Shown: positions 1-7,662 of the stretch, piece by piece | Layout: each line of letters starts with the position of its first letter | How positions within the stretch are numbered: the first letter of the stretch is position 1 | Source of the DNA: Tannerella sp. | GTDB lineage: Bacteria; Bacteroidota; Bacteroidia; Bacteroidales; Tannerellaceae | DNA: 21,994 nt | Assembly (NCBI GenBank): GCA_031279875.1 | Contig: JAITHS010000406.1 | Span: forward strand, 1 to 21,994 | Direction of reading: 5' to 3' | Program-made: the position numbers and the translations under genes | Notes under the pieces: generated by a model | What the model saw: only the letters and a program-made list of their open reading frames with translations | Database searches by the model: none | Told to the model about the DNA's origin: nothing

Positions 1-999
1 ACAGATATTTATATCGCATTTTATGAATTGTGTATCAATTTATTATCAGAAAATGGAATTTGTGGATTGATTACACCAAACACATTCTTATTTACAGAAA
101 CTGCCAGATTGTTAAGACAACATTTTGCAAAAAGCAGAAATCTTGTTCAAATCACTAATTATGGTGATATTCAGTTGTTTGAAAATGCAACAACTTATTC
201 GGCAATCACAATTTTCAATCAAAAAAAAAATAATGATTTTCTCTTTCAAAAGGCACTTACTGAAACAACTTTTGAAGAAAAAATAGTTGATTTTTCAGAA
301 TTAAAAGAGCCATTCTGGCAACTTTCAACGGAGAAAACAGAAAAAATTAGAGGAAAAAAATTAAAAGAAATTTGTAATATTCATGTCGGAATTACAACAC
401 TTTGCGACAGCGCTTATATTTTCCCTGTCGAAAATATTGACGAGGCTTATGTTTATGCAGACACGAAATTCCAAGGGCGTGTGAAATTGGAAAAAAACAT
501 ATTAAAGCCTATTATAAAAGGTTCAAAATTAAAGAATTCCGATGAAATAATTAAAGAATACGTTTTGTTTCCCTACAAAAATATCAACGGCAAACACCAA
601 ATTATTTCTGAGAACGAATTAAAAGCGTTGTTTCCTTTGGCATACGACTACTTATTATCTGTAAAGTCAAAATTAGACAAGCGCGACAACGGTACACCAA
701 ATCCTGTGGCGTGGTATGCTTTTGGGCGTAGTCAAGGTTTAGATACAAGTTTTGGAGAAAAAATTATTTTTTCTCCAATGAATTATAAGCCGAATTTTAT
801 TTTTCACGAAAATCCTGAAGCAACTTTCTATTCAGGTTATTGTATTAAAAAAGTCAACGGATACAGTATTGAATCATTATTAAAGCAATTAAATTCCGAC
901 CGAATGGACAAATTTGTATCAATGTCAAGTCGAGATTTTCGCGGAGGTTGGAAAGCATATAACAAAAAAATCATTGAAAATTTCGAGATAGAAGAATGA
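1..999 (+). CDS. Eco57I-like class I DNA N6-adenine methyltransferase / R-M protein, 3' part only
   Basis: The reading frame is open to the left edge of the window, so this is the C-terminal part of a longer protein; the first visible codon is not a start. The visible start reads TDIYIAFYELCINLLSENG, then GICGLITPN. This resembles the segment just after the catalytic NPPY motif of Eco57I-type modification methylases, but NPPY itself would lie outside the window. The rest resembles a TaqI-like target-recognition domain, ending in SSRDFRGGWKAYNKKIIENF, a typical C-terminal signature of these enzymes. Expected role: methylate adenine in a specific DNA site as part of a restriction-modification system. 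The gene is visibly more AT-rich than everything downstream (long A runs, TTA and AAA codons), which suggests horizontal acquisition. It could be a fused restriction-methylation enzyme (type IIG) or a stand-alone methylase; the missing N-terminus would decide. Confidence 0.8.
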   Translation, partial: TDIYIAFYELCINLLSENGICGLITPNTFLFTETARLLRQHFAKSRNLVQITNYGDIQLFENATTYSAITIFNQKKNNDFLFQKALTETTFEEKIVDFSELKEPFWQLSTEKTEKIRGKKLKEICNIHVGITTLCDSAYIFPVENIDEAYVYADTKFQGRVKLEKNILKPIIKGSKLKNSDEIIKEYVLFPYKNINGKHQIISENELKALFPLAYDYLLSVKSKLDKRDNGTPNPVAWYAFGRSQGLDTSFGEKIIFSPMNYKPNFIFHENPEATFYSGYCIKKVNGYSIESLLKQLNSDRMDKFVSMSSRDFRGGWKAYNKKIIENFEIEE

Positions 1000-1003
1000 A
1001 CAC

Positions 1004-1042
1004 ATGATCAAAAAAGAAATTGAACGTCTAAAATATTATTAA
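1004..1042 (+). other. 12-codon mini-ORF between the methyltransferase and RNase H, possible gene remnant
   Basis: An ATG five bases after the methyltransferase stop opens a frame encoding MIKKEIERLKYY and then a TAA, one base before the RNase H start codon. The peptide reads like the start of an R-M partner protein, but it stops at once. It could be the stub of a deleted downstream gene, a leader peptide coupling translation into rnhA, or chance in AT-rich DNA. The sequence cannot separate these. Confidence 0.2.
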
Positions 1043-1043
1043 T

Positions 1044-1685
1044 ATGGCAAAAACATCTGATAAACAAAAATTTTACACGGTTTGGAACGGCGTCAATCCG
1101 GGCGTTTATGACAGTTGGGACAAGTGTCGGCAGCAAATCAAAGACTATAAGGGAGCGATTTTTAAATCTTTTGCTACCCGCGATGAGGCAGTAGTGGCTC
1201 TCGAACAGCCGTATCGTAATTATGTAGGGGCTGCGGCAAAGTCAGGCATTAAACCTCACGTTAGTGCCGACAAAGCACCGTATAAGATTGAAAGTCTGGC
1301 AGTTGACGCGGCATGTAGCGGTAATCCGGGAGACATGGAATATCGGGGCGTTTATGTTGAAACCGGTCAGGAAGTATTTCGTGTCGGGCCAATGAAGCAA
1401 GGCACTAACAATATCGGCGAGTTTTTGGCATTAGTTCATGGTCTGGCGCTTTTAAAGAAATCCGGCTGTACGATGCCGATATATTCCGACAGTCGCAATG
1501 CCATCCTGTGGGTAAAGCAAAAAAAATGCAAGACCAAACTAATCCGCACAGCCAACAATGCTATAATATTCAATCTCATAGAGCGTGCCGAAAAATGGCT
1601 CAACGAAAACCCCTACACTACCACCATCCTCAAATGGGAAACATCAGCATGGGGCGAAATTCCCGCAGACTTCGGACGAAAATAA
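1044..1685 (+). CDS. rnhA: Ribonuclease H (viroplasmin-type N-terminal domain plus RNase HI domain)
   Basis: This enzyme cuts the RNA strand of RNA-DNA hybrids, such as R-loops and Okazaki primers, in the cytoplasm. The 213-residue protein has two parts. Residues about 9-54 (FYTVWNGVNPGVYDSWDKC) form a caulimovirus viroplasmin-like hybrid-binding domain. Residues about 84-211 form the RNase HI fold. The catalytic carboxylates can be read: D88 in VDAACSGNPG, E126 in NNIGEFLAL, D149 in YSDSRNA and D209 in PADFGRK. Length and domain order match Bacteroidota RNase H proteins. The start is the ATG directly after the mini-ORF stop; no Shine-Dalgarno site is visible. It seems to be a native housekeeping gene beside the imported R-M fragment. 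Confidence 0.93.
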   Translation: MAKTSDKQKFYTVWNGVNPGVYDSWDKCRQQIKDYKGAIFKSFATRDEAVVALEQPYRNYVGAAAKSGIKPHVSADKAPYKIESLAVDAACSGNPGDMEYRGVYVETGQEVFRVGPMKQGTNNIGEFLALVHGLALLKKSGCTMPIYSDSRNAILWVKQKKCKTKLIRTANNAIIFNLIERAEKWLNENPYTTTILKWETSAWGEIPADFGRK

Positions 1686-1706
1686 TGAAATTTTAAAATT
1701 TTTTAC

Positions 1707-1714
1707 TAACTTTG
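1707..1714 (+). promoter_or_regulatory. Bacteroidota primary-sigma promoter (-7 box) for parE
   Basis: TAACTTTG is an exact match to the Bacteroidota -7 consensus TAnnTTTG. It lies 23 bases before the parE start codon and just after the rnhA stop. The upstream stretch is T-rich without a clean TTTG -33 box. A start site near 1720 would give a very short leader. Confidence 0.65.
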
Positions 1715-1737
1715 CAGCCGTTTAAAAAAGAACCTAT

Positions 1738-3597
1738 ATGGAAGAACTATACACTCAAACAGCTGATAATTACGGTGATGATGAAGTCAAAACCCTCGAA
1801 TGGGACAAGCATATACGCCTGCGACCGGGCATGTATATCGGCAAATTAGGCGACGGTTCGTATGCCGACGACGGCGTTTATGTACTGCTCAAAGAAGTAC
1901 TTGACAACTCAATTGATGAATACATGATGGGCTTCGGCAAAACGATAAGCGTCAAAATTGCCGACAGTCAGGTAACCGTGCGTGATTACGGGCGCGGAGT
2001 ACCTCTAAATAAGGTAGTTGACGTGTCGAGCAAGATGAATACCGGCGCAAAATACGACAGTAAAGCGTTTAAAAAATCGGTAGGACTTAACGGTGTGGGT
2101 ATCAAAGCAGTCAATGCGTTAAGTTCGTATTTTCTGATTGAGAGCGTCCGCGAAAAAGAAGCCAAACGTGTTGAGTATCAACGTGCGCAAATTGTTTATC
2201 AGTCTGAAATACAACCGTCAAAAGAACGTAACGGCACGCTCGTCAGTTTTATTCCCGATACCGAGATTTTTCCTAATTTTATTTACAAAGACGAATATGT
2301 AGAAAATCTGCTGAAAAACTACGCTTTTCTCAATACCGGTCTGACTATCAACTACAACGGCAAATCATTTCATTCCGACAACGGTTTGGCCGACTTGCTC
2401 AACGAAAACATGACCGAAGAACCGCTCTATCCGCTGATACATCTTAAAGGCGATGATATTGAGGTAGTTATCACTCACAGCAATCAGTACGGCGAAGAGT
2501 ACTACTCGTTTGTTAACGGTCAACACACTACGCAAGGCGGCACCCATCTGTCGGCATTCCGCGAATCGGTAGGACGCGCAATAAAGGAGTTTTACAACAA
2601 AAACATGGAATACACAGACATTCGCGCCGGCATCATCGCTGCCGTAAGTATCAAGGTTGAAGAACCCGTTTTCGAGAGCCAGACAAAGACCAAACTCGGC
2701 TCAAAAGACATGGCGCCCGACGGCGTTTCAATCCCCAAATTTATCGGCGATTTCATCAAAAAAGAACTCGACAACTATCTGCATAAAAATCCCGAAACGG
2801 CTGATATTTTGCAGAAAAAAATCCTCGAATCGGAAAAAGAACGCAAAGCCATCGCCGGCGTTACAAAATTAGCCCGCGAACGTGCCAAAAAAGTGAGCAT
2901 CAACAACAAAAAACTGCGCGACTGCCGCATACACCTTAACGACTTCAAAAACAACGAAAAAGAGAACACCTCAATATTCATCACCGAAGGCGACAGCGCA
3001 TCAGGTTCTATCACCAAAAGCCGCGACCCTAACTTGCAGGCAGTGTTCAGTCTGCGCGGCAAACCGTTAAACAGTTTCGGTTTGACGAAAAAAATAGTAT
3101 ATGAAAATGAGGAATTTAACCTCTTGCAGGCCGCCCTCAACATCGAAGACGGCATCGAAGGACTACGCTACAACAAAGTCATAATAGCCACCGACGCCGA
3201 TGTTGACGGAATGCACATCCGCCTGCTGCTTATCACGTTTTTTCTCCAATTCTTTCCCGACCTAATCAAGAAAAATCACGTTTACATACTCCAAACCCCA
3301 CTTTTTCGCGTCCGTAACAAGCAAAAAACCATCTATTGCTACTCCGACGACGAAAAACACGCGGCAATAAGACAACTCGGCAAAAACCCCGAAATAACGC
3401 GATTCAAAGGACTTGGAGAAATCTCGCCCGACGAGTTCCGACATTTCATCGATAAAGACATACGCCTCGACCCCGTTAAACTAAAAAAAGACAACGCCGT
3501 AAAAGAAATGCTCGAATTTTACATGGGTAAAAACACATCCGACCGACAAAACTTTATCATTGATAATCTGGTAATTGAAGAAGACCTTGCCGAATGA
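1738..3597 (+). CDS. parE: DNA topoisomerase IV subunit B (ATPase/TOPRIM subunit)
   Basis: ParE is the ATP-driven subunit of topoisomerase IV; with ParC it decatenates daughter chromosomes. The 619 residues contain, in order, a GHKL ATPase with E53 and N57 ([12 protein letters not shown]), D83-x-G85-x-G87 (DYGRGVP) and G116LNGVG121; a transducer domain with the QTKTKLG loop at 315-321; and a TOPRIM domain with E417 in [10 protein letters not shown] and D486, D488 and D490 in [15 protein letters not shown] lies at 555-561. The form [14 protein letters not shown] and [13 protein letters not shown] is the type I know from Bacteroidota ParE rather than GyrB, and the length fits. No parC gene is next to it here. 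It is transcribed from its own promoter. Confidence 0.93.
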   Translation: MEELYTQTADNYGDDEVKTLEWDKHIRLRPGMYIGKLGDGSYADDGVYVLLKEVLDNSIDEYMMGFGKTISVKIADSQVTVRDYGRGVPLNKVVDVSSKMNTGAKYDSKAFKKSVGLNGVGIKAVNALSSYFLIESVREKEAKRVEYQRAQIVYQSEIQPSKERNGTLVSFIPDTEIFPNFIYKDEYVENLLKNYAFLNTGLTINYNGKSFHSDNGLADLLNENMTEEPLYPLIHLKGDDIEVVITHSNQYGEEYYSFVNGQHTTQGGTHLSAFRESVGRAIKEFYNKNMEYTDIRAGIIAAVSIKVEEPVFESQTKTKLGSKDMAPDGVSIPKFIGDFIKKELDNYLHKNPETADILQKKILESEKERKAIAGVTKLARERAKKVSINNKKLRDCRIHLNDFKNNEKENTSIFITEGDSASGSITKSRDPNLQAVFSLRGKPLNSFGLTKKIVYENEEFNLLQAALNIEDGIEGLRYNKVIIATDADVDGMHIRLLLITFFLQFFPDLIKKNHVYILQTPLFRVRNKQKTIYCYSDDEKHAAIRQLGKNPEITRFKGLGEISPDEFRHFIDKDIRLDPVKLKKDNAVKEMLEFYMGKNTSDRQNFIIDNLVIEEDLAE

Positions 3598-3653
3598 CAA
3601 CACGCTGTGCCGAACTCCGTTATGAAAAATTTGCAAAAAAAATCACAATTTCA

Positions 3654-3682
3654 TGCAACGTTAGAAAAAAAATTGCATCATA
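3654..3682 (+). promoter_or_regulatory. Possible ECF-type, autoregulated promoter before the sigma factor gene
   Basis: The gap of about 100 bases after parE lacks a TAnnTTTG box. It does hold TGCAACGTT (3654-3662) and TGCATCATA (3674-3682) at -35/-10-like spacing, about 17 bases before the start codon. An AAC in the -35 box is typical of ECF promoters. From memory, similar TGCAAC-plus-T-run arrangements occur upstream of other Bacteroidota ECF sigma genes. Autoregulation is inferred. Confidence 0.4.
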
Positions 3683-3698
3683 GAATTAGACAAACAAA

Positions 3699-4244
3699 AT
3701 GATAACGGATGAAAAATTACTTGTTGAGGGATGTCAGCGAGGCGACCGACCAGCGCAAAAAGCCTTGTATGACATGTATTCCGGCAAGATGATGGCAGTG
3801 TGCATGAGATATGTTAAAAATATCGAAGACGCGCAGGACATCTTGCAGGAAGGTTTTATTAAAGTATTTACCAACCTTAACAGGTATTCAGGAACGGGTC
3901 AGTTTGGAGGCTGGGTGAGGCGTATAATTGTTAATTGTGCGCTGGAACATTTGAGACGTGCCGATGTTTTACGCGAAGCGTTTGATATTGAGGACGTTCA
4001 AATAGAAGATGAAGCCGATGATGTTTCGCCATACGAAGTATCCGGCGATACGATACTGAAGTGTATCGCTTCTTTGCCCGACGGTTTTAGAACTGTTTTT
4101 AACTTGTATGCCATAGAAGAGTATTCTCACAAAGATATTGGTCAGATGCTCGGAATTTCGGAAGGTACGTCGCGGTCACAGTATGCCCGCGCACGTAAAA
4201 TGCTGCAAAAGATGATTTTACAAAATATTAAACATAACGGATGA
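3699..4244 (+). CDS. ECF-family RNA polymerase sigma factor (Das/ECF21-like)
   Basis: This is a 181-residue alternative sigma factor that would redirect RNA polymerase to a small regulon. Sigma region 2 spans about residues 19-86 (ALYDMYSGKMMAVCMRYVKN, then DAQDILQEGFIKVF). Region 4 spans about 125-175, with the helix-turn-helix HKDIGQMLGISEGTSRSQYA. No region 3 is present, as expected for ECF sigmas. Its stop overlaps the start of the next gene by 4 bases (ATGA), so the sigma factor and the anti-sigma-like protein are probably translationally coupled. In context it resembles the sigma factor partnered with dual membrane-spanning anti-sigma (Dma) proteins of Bacteroidota. That subfamily assignment is by context, not by alignment. 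Confidence 0.9.
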   Translation: MITDEKLLVEGCQRGDRPAQKALYDMYSGKMMAVCMRYVKNIEDAQDILQEGFIKVFTNLNRYSGTGQFGGWVRRIIVNCALEHLRRADVLREAFDIEDVQIEDEADDVSPYEVSGDTILKCIASLPDGFRTVFNLYAIEEYSHKDIGQMLGISEGTSRSQYARARKMLQKMILQNIKHNG

Positions 4245-5518
4245 CAGAAGAAAGAGATATGTTTGAAAAGATGATTCGTTCGCAACTTGATGATTATGAG
4301 GCGAATGTAAGTCCCGATGTCTGGACGGCAATAGAAGCCGGTCTCAATAAGCGAAAGAGAAAATCAGTAGTGTTGATTTCGTTTCGACGATGGTGTTACT
4401 ATGCTGCGGCAGCGGCTGTAGCAGCATTGTTTGTTATATATATACAAGGAGACGAGGAGACGGGGATACAAGGAGACAAGGAGACAACCCTTGCAGTGGT
4501 TTGCAACCCTGCAAGTGGTTTGAACGAGGAGACAAGGAAACAAGGAAACGAGGAGACGAGGGGACAAGGAGACGAGGGAACAACCCTTGCAGTGGTTTGT
4601 AACCCTGCAAGTGGTTTGAACGAGGAGACAAGGAAACAAGGAAACGAGGAGACAAGGAAACAAGGAAACGAGGAGACGAGGGAACAAGGAAACGAGGAGA
4701 CGAGGGAAGAAAGCAAAAAAGCAACAAAGCAACAAACAAACAAACAAACAACAAAACAACGAAACAATTTAATAGCAAACACTCGTCGCTGGAGTTTCGG
4801 CATGGGTGGCGGCAGCATCGGTGTCGGTACAAATACCGTAGGAATGAGTTCGACGGCCGATTTATACATGTCTGACGTCGCCGCTACGCCGGAGCATAAC
4901 CCCATAAGCAACAACAACCCATCCTCTCCGTCAACCCACATTACCACCCGTCCGTCACAAGAAATTCTGCTCAACAACTACGTCAAAAATCGGACATCAC
5001 AAAATGCCAAAGCACATCACAAAATACCCATTTCAACCGGTATCGGCGTCAGTTACATCCTCAACGACAGATGGTCGCTTAACAGCGGTCTCACGTACAC
5101 CCTGTTACGCTCAACGTGGGACTATGAAATCACCAGCGAAACGACAGGACAAGACCGTCAAACGCTTCATTTTCTTGGTCTTCCGCTGTCGGTTTCATAC
5201 CGCCTCGCACAGTGGCGAAAGATGATGTTTTACCTCTCGGCAGGCGGAATGTGCGAATGGAACTTCGCAGGCAAATATAAAGAAATCCAGTATGTCAACG
5301 GTGATCACCTGCCAAAAGAAAACGACGACCGCATAACCGTGCCGCTATGGTCGCTCAACAGCCGCGCCGGAGTTACATATCCGCTGTGGAAATTCATCAG
5401 CATCTACGCCGAAACAGGCGCCTCTTATCACTTCAAATATAACAGTGATATCGAAACAATTTGGTCAAATAAACCTTTTTATGTATCTTTGCAGGCCGGA
5501 ATACGCTTCGGATTTTAA
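4241..5518 (+). CDS. Dma-like anti-sigma protein: cytoplasmic tail, inner-membrane helix, repeat-encoded linker, outer-membrane beta-barrel
   Basis: The 425-residue protein has four parts. Residues 1-50 are a soluble tail (RSQLDDYEANVSPDVWTAIE, then a KRKRK stop-transfer cluster) of the kind that would hold the sigma factor. Residues about 52-68 (CYYAAAAAVAALFVIYI) form a transmembrane helix. Residues about 69-176 are a charged, low-complexity linker of 8-residue repeats such as NEETRKQG. Residues about 180-425 alternate as in a small beta-barrel and end YVSLQAGIRFGF, with the terminal Phe typical of outer-membrane proteins. A linker of over 100 residues is enough to cross the periplasm. This order matches what I recall of the Dma family, which controls outer-membrane vesicle formation through its sigma factor. 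Anti-sigma activity is inferred. The linker is encoded by a DNA repeat array, described separately. Confidence 0.75.
   Translation: MTEERDMFEKMIRSQLDDYEANVSPDVWTAIEAGLNKRKRKSVVLISFRRWCYYAAAAAVAALFVIYIQGDEETGIQGDKETTLAVVCNPASGLNEETRKQGNEETRGQGDEGTTLAVVCNPASGLNEETRKQGNEETRKQGNEETREQGNEETREESKKATKQQTNKQTTKQRNNLIANTRRWSFGMGGGSIGVGTNTVGMSSTADLYMSDVAATPEHNPISNNNPSSPSTHITTRPSQEILLNNYVKNRTSQNAKAHHKIPISTGIGVSYILNDRWSLNSGLTYTLLRSTWDYEITSETTGQDRQTLHFLGLPLSVSYRLAQWRKMMFYLSAGGMCEWNFAGKYKEIQYVNGDHLPKENDDRITVPLWSLNSRAGVTYPLWKFISIYAETGASYHFKYNSDIETIWSNKPFYVSLQAGIRFGF
4446..4709 (+). repeat. In-frame octamer tandem repeat array with two 40-bp cores (linker-coding)
   Basis: The whole 264-base stretch divides into 8-base steps. 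There are five octamers, a 40-base core (4486-4525), seven octamers, a second core (4582-4621) and eleven octamers. Typical units are AAGGAGAC, GAGGAGAC, AAGGAAAC and GAGGGAAC. The cores differ at one base, and core plus seven octamers forms a 96-base duplication (32 codons). Each core contains CTGCAAGTGGTTTG (4509-4522 and 4605-4618). The array runs on into A/C-rich short repeats (AAAGCAAC, AAAC) to about 4764. Three octamers equal eight codons, hence the 8-residue protein repeat. The array is open in all three antisense frames, which produces spurious ORFs. Confidence 0.93.
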
Positions 5519-5556
5519 CAGAATATTATATAACTAATTAATAATAAGAAAAAAAG

Positions 5557-6360
5557 ATGAGAAAAACAACTATTTTTTTACTTGCGATGATACTCGGTAT
5601 AGCATCGCTCACTTCATGCCTTGACGGCAAAAATGTTCAATCGGGATACGCCCTCGGAGTTTACGACGCCGACGGAGGTTATTTCTCCCAATCGCTATTT
5701 CACAGCACTGTAGGACCACTCTACGCCCCATCTATGAATACATACATGCAGTCGGGCGAAAGTTTTCTTGTCTATTACAACTGCGATTTCGATGCACCCG
5801 AAAACTCTTCGGCAATGCTTCAAACTAACAACTACTATACCGTTACGATTTCCAACTATTCCAAGCTACCGCAAACGACAGCGATGTCGTATATGAGCGA
5901 CACATCAACGGTAATGGACAACGAGATACCCCTTTTGTCGGGTTATTACAACAACAACGGAGCGTTAGTGAATACCACATCCGACAGTTATCTCTTTTTG
6001 CCGCACACATTGCCGCAGGCTTCCGACGTAGAACTCGATTGGAGCATGTGCTACGGTAATTATTCCGGTCAGCCTACCGTTGTAGGCGCAGAACGTTTTT
6101 ACGACCTCTATATCAGAGCAACTAAAACAACGACCAAACTGTCGAAGAGTCAAAACGAATTTCAGGTATGCTATCGCATCGGTTCTTTCCTTCGCGACGC
6201 CGCCTATAACGAGCGAAACCAGGAATACTTCAACGCCGAGACATCCAAATTTAATGTCAGAATATTCTGGGTATCATCCGTTTCAAACGGGAAATTAGCA
6301 TGGTCGAGCGCCGTTCAGAGCATGTTCGTTGCCTCTTTCCTCGACGAAGAAGGATATTAA
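5557..6360 (+). CDS. Lipoprotein of unknown function, possibly NigD-like
   Basis: The 267-residue protein has a clear lipoprotein signal: basic start MRKTTIF, hydrophobic core and lipobox LTSC with the lipid cysteine at C21. The mature part is rich in Tyr, Asn and Ser and looks beta-rich (for example YYTVTISNYSKL). Size, the SCLDG start and the position after a sigma/Dma-like pair recall NigD-like lipoproteins of Bacteroidales. The sequence resemblance I can see is weak, so this is a suggestion only. It follows the previous gene by 38 bases on the same strand without a recognisable promoter, so it probably belongs to the sigma factor operon. Without an alignment it is a lipoprotein of unknown function. 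Confidence 0.75.
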   Translation: MRKTTIFLLAMILGIASLTSCLDGKNVQSGYALGVYDADGGYFSQSLFHSTVGPLYAPSMNTYMQSGESFLVYYNCDFDAPENSSAMLQTNNYYTVTISNYSKLPQTTAMSYMSDTSTVMDNEIPLLSGYYNNNGALVNTTSDSYLFLPHTLPQASDVELDWSMCYGNYSGQPTVVGAERFYDLYIRATKTTTKLSKSQNEFQVCYRIGSFLRDAAYNERNQEYFNAETSKFNVRIFWVSSVSNGKLAWSSAVQSMFVASFLDEEGY

Positions 6361-6394
6361 GGAACCTCGAAAAAATCAATTTTTAAAGGTTTCC
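6361..6394. terminator. Bidirectional terminator between convergent genes
   Basis: The 35-base gap between two convergent genes is almost wholly an imperfect inverted repeat: GGAACCT...AAAAAA on the left and TTTTTAAAGGTTTCC on the right, with small bulges. The A run and T run provide U-tracts for transcripts from either side. Confidence 0.55.
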
Positions 6395-6395
6395 A

Positions 6396-7661
6396 TTAAG
6401 CATTCGCCAGCAAATAATCTTCGGCTTCGACGCTCCACAGACCGTTATTGGCAGCGCATAGACGGTGAAGTTCTGCGTATAACGGACTGCCTACAGCCAA
6501 AGACGCAAAGTCGCTAATGGCCGTCAGCGGCATGTCTATATGAGTGTAAATCAACTTTTTACCGCCCGGAATTGAAGGCAAATTCATAGTCGTGTCGATA
6601 ACAGCGTTTAAGCCGCCGATATGAGTTATCAGCCCTGACGGGTCAAGACCGTTACTCATCATTTTGAGGGCTTCAACCATATCATCTTTGTTACCACCGC
6701 TCGTGCCGACGATGTGAGTGCGGGCGTAGTGGACGTTGTAGAAGTTAAAAGGCGCCTTAAAATCGGTTTTGGCAGGCCCGGCGAAGAAATTCAAACAGCC
6801 GTCAACGCCGAGAACAGCGTCCGCCTGCTCAATAATCGGCGCTACGGGAGCGAAAACGAACACATCGTCATAGCCTTTGCCGCCGGTGAACGACAGCAAC
6901 AACTCTGCCGGATTATCGACATTGCCGGTGTTGACATATCGCAGTTCGATACCGTTGCGGGCAGCCTCATCAGGGCTGTAAAGACTTTCGGCACGGTCAA
7001 GGCGCGTTTGGTCGATGTCGGTAACAATCATCAGTTTCGGTTGTCTGTCGCTGCGATGAATAGCGTAATTAATAGCCGCCAACCCCATCGGACCTACCCC
7101 CGCCAGTATAGCCATATTGCCACCGTCGCGGATTTCGGGATGATGAACATACGAGCCGGCAGTAGTGTGATAATTGGCGTGCATGGCGCCTATCACACAC
7201 GAAAGCGGCTCCGACAGCGATGCCGGATAATAGCCTTTGCCGGTGTAGCGAAGCAGGCAGTCGTTGCGCATAACTTCTTCTGGTATAACGACATACGTTG
7301 CATCGCCGCCGATAAAACGGTATGAATAACCCGGCGCGCTCATTATTCCCAACGGCGTATCGGGGTCGTTAATGCCGGGCTGTATCGAAAATTTGTCGCC
7401 TGCGGCAAACTTTTCCTGCCATTTTTTGCCTACTTCGATTATTTCACCGGAAAATTCATGTCCGATGATAACCGGATTATACTCCACGTCGCGTGGCACC
7501 CGTTTGTGGATGTCGGCTTCGTGCGTCGCTTTGTAAGACGACATGCATATACTGTCGCACACTACTTTTGCAAGGATTTCTTCATCCTTAATCTTCGGTA
7601 AATCAAACTCTTCCAATCGAAGGTCATTCTTACCGTACAATCTTACTGCTTTTGTTTTCAT
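6396..7661 (-). CDS. Zinc-dependent medium-chain dehydrogenase, L-sorbose-1-phosphate reductase (SorE)-like
   Basis: This is a 421-residue NAD(P)-dependent alcohol/polyol dehydrogenase. Visible features are C39 in CDSICMSS (position of the catalytic zinc cysteine), H68-E69 in GHEF, E151 in SEPLSC and the Rossmann glycines G188-x-G190-xx-G193 (GVGPMG). The cysteine cluster of the structural-zinc lobe found in classical alcohol dehydrogenases is absent. The general form resembles the SorE branch, which reduces or oxidises sugar phosphates or polyols; the true substrate is unknown. I chose the ATG at 7661: it lies one base after the tcdA stop. An ATG at 7694 would add 11 AT-rich-coded residues ([11 protein letters not shown]) and overlap tcdA. 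It is the third gene of the minus-strand operon. Confidence 0.82.
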   Translation of the reverse strand: MKTKAVRLYGKNDLRLEEFDLPKIKDEEILAKVVCDSICMSSYKATHEADIHKRVPRDVEYNPVIIGHEFSGEIIEVGKKWQEKFAAGDKFSIQPGINDPDTPLGIMSAPGYSYRFIGGDATYVVIPEEVMRNDCLLRYTGKGYYPASLSEPLSCVIGAMHANYHTTAGSYVHHPEIRDGGNMAILAGVGPMGLAAINYAIHRSDRQPKLMIVTDIDQTRLDRAESLYSPDEAARNGIELRYVNTGNVDNPAELLLSFTGGKGYDDVFVFAPVAPIIEQADAVLGVDGCLNFFAGPAKTDFKAPFNFYNVHYARTHIVGTSGGNKDDMVEALKMMSNGLDPSGLITHIGGLNAVIDTTMNLPSIPGGKKLIYTHIDMPLTAISDFASLAVGSPLYAELHRLCAANNGLWSVEAEDYLLANA

Positions 7662-7662
7662 A

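Noticed and set aside
2775..3155. 126-codon minus-strand ORF inside parE
   Set aside because: It lies opposite the TOPRIM-coding region of parE; the sense protein has all catalytic motifs.
4486..4709. CRISPR-like alternation of repeats and spacers
   Set aside because: The two 40-bp cores are separated by related octamers, not unique spacers, and the whole stretch is an open coding frame. No cas gene is present.
4364..4977. Open reading frames in all three antisense frames (131, 192 and 132 codons) across the octamer array
   Set aside because: The octamer units contain no stop in any reverse frame, so the repeats alone create these frames. The translations are Leu/Val/Ser/Phe/Pro/Cys repeats with no domain, and the sense frame encodes a coherent protein.
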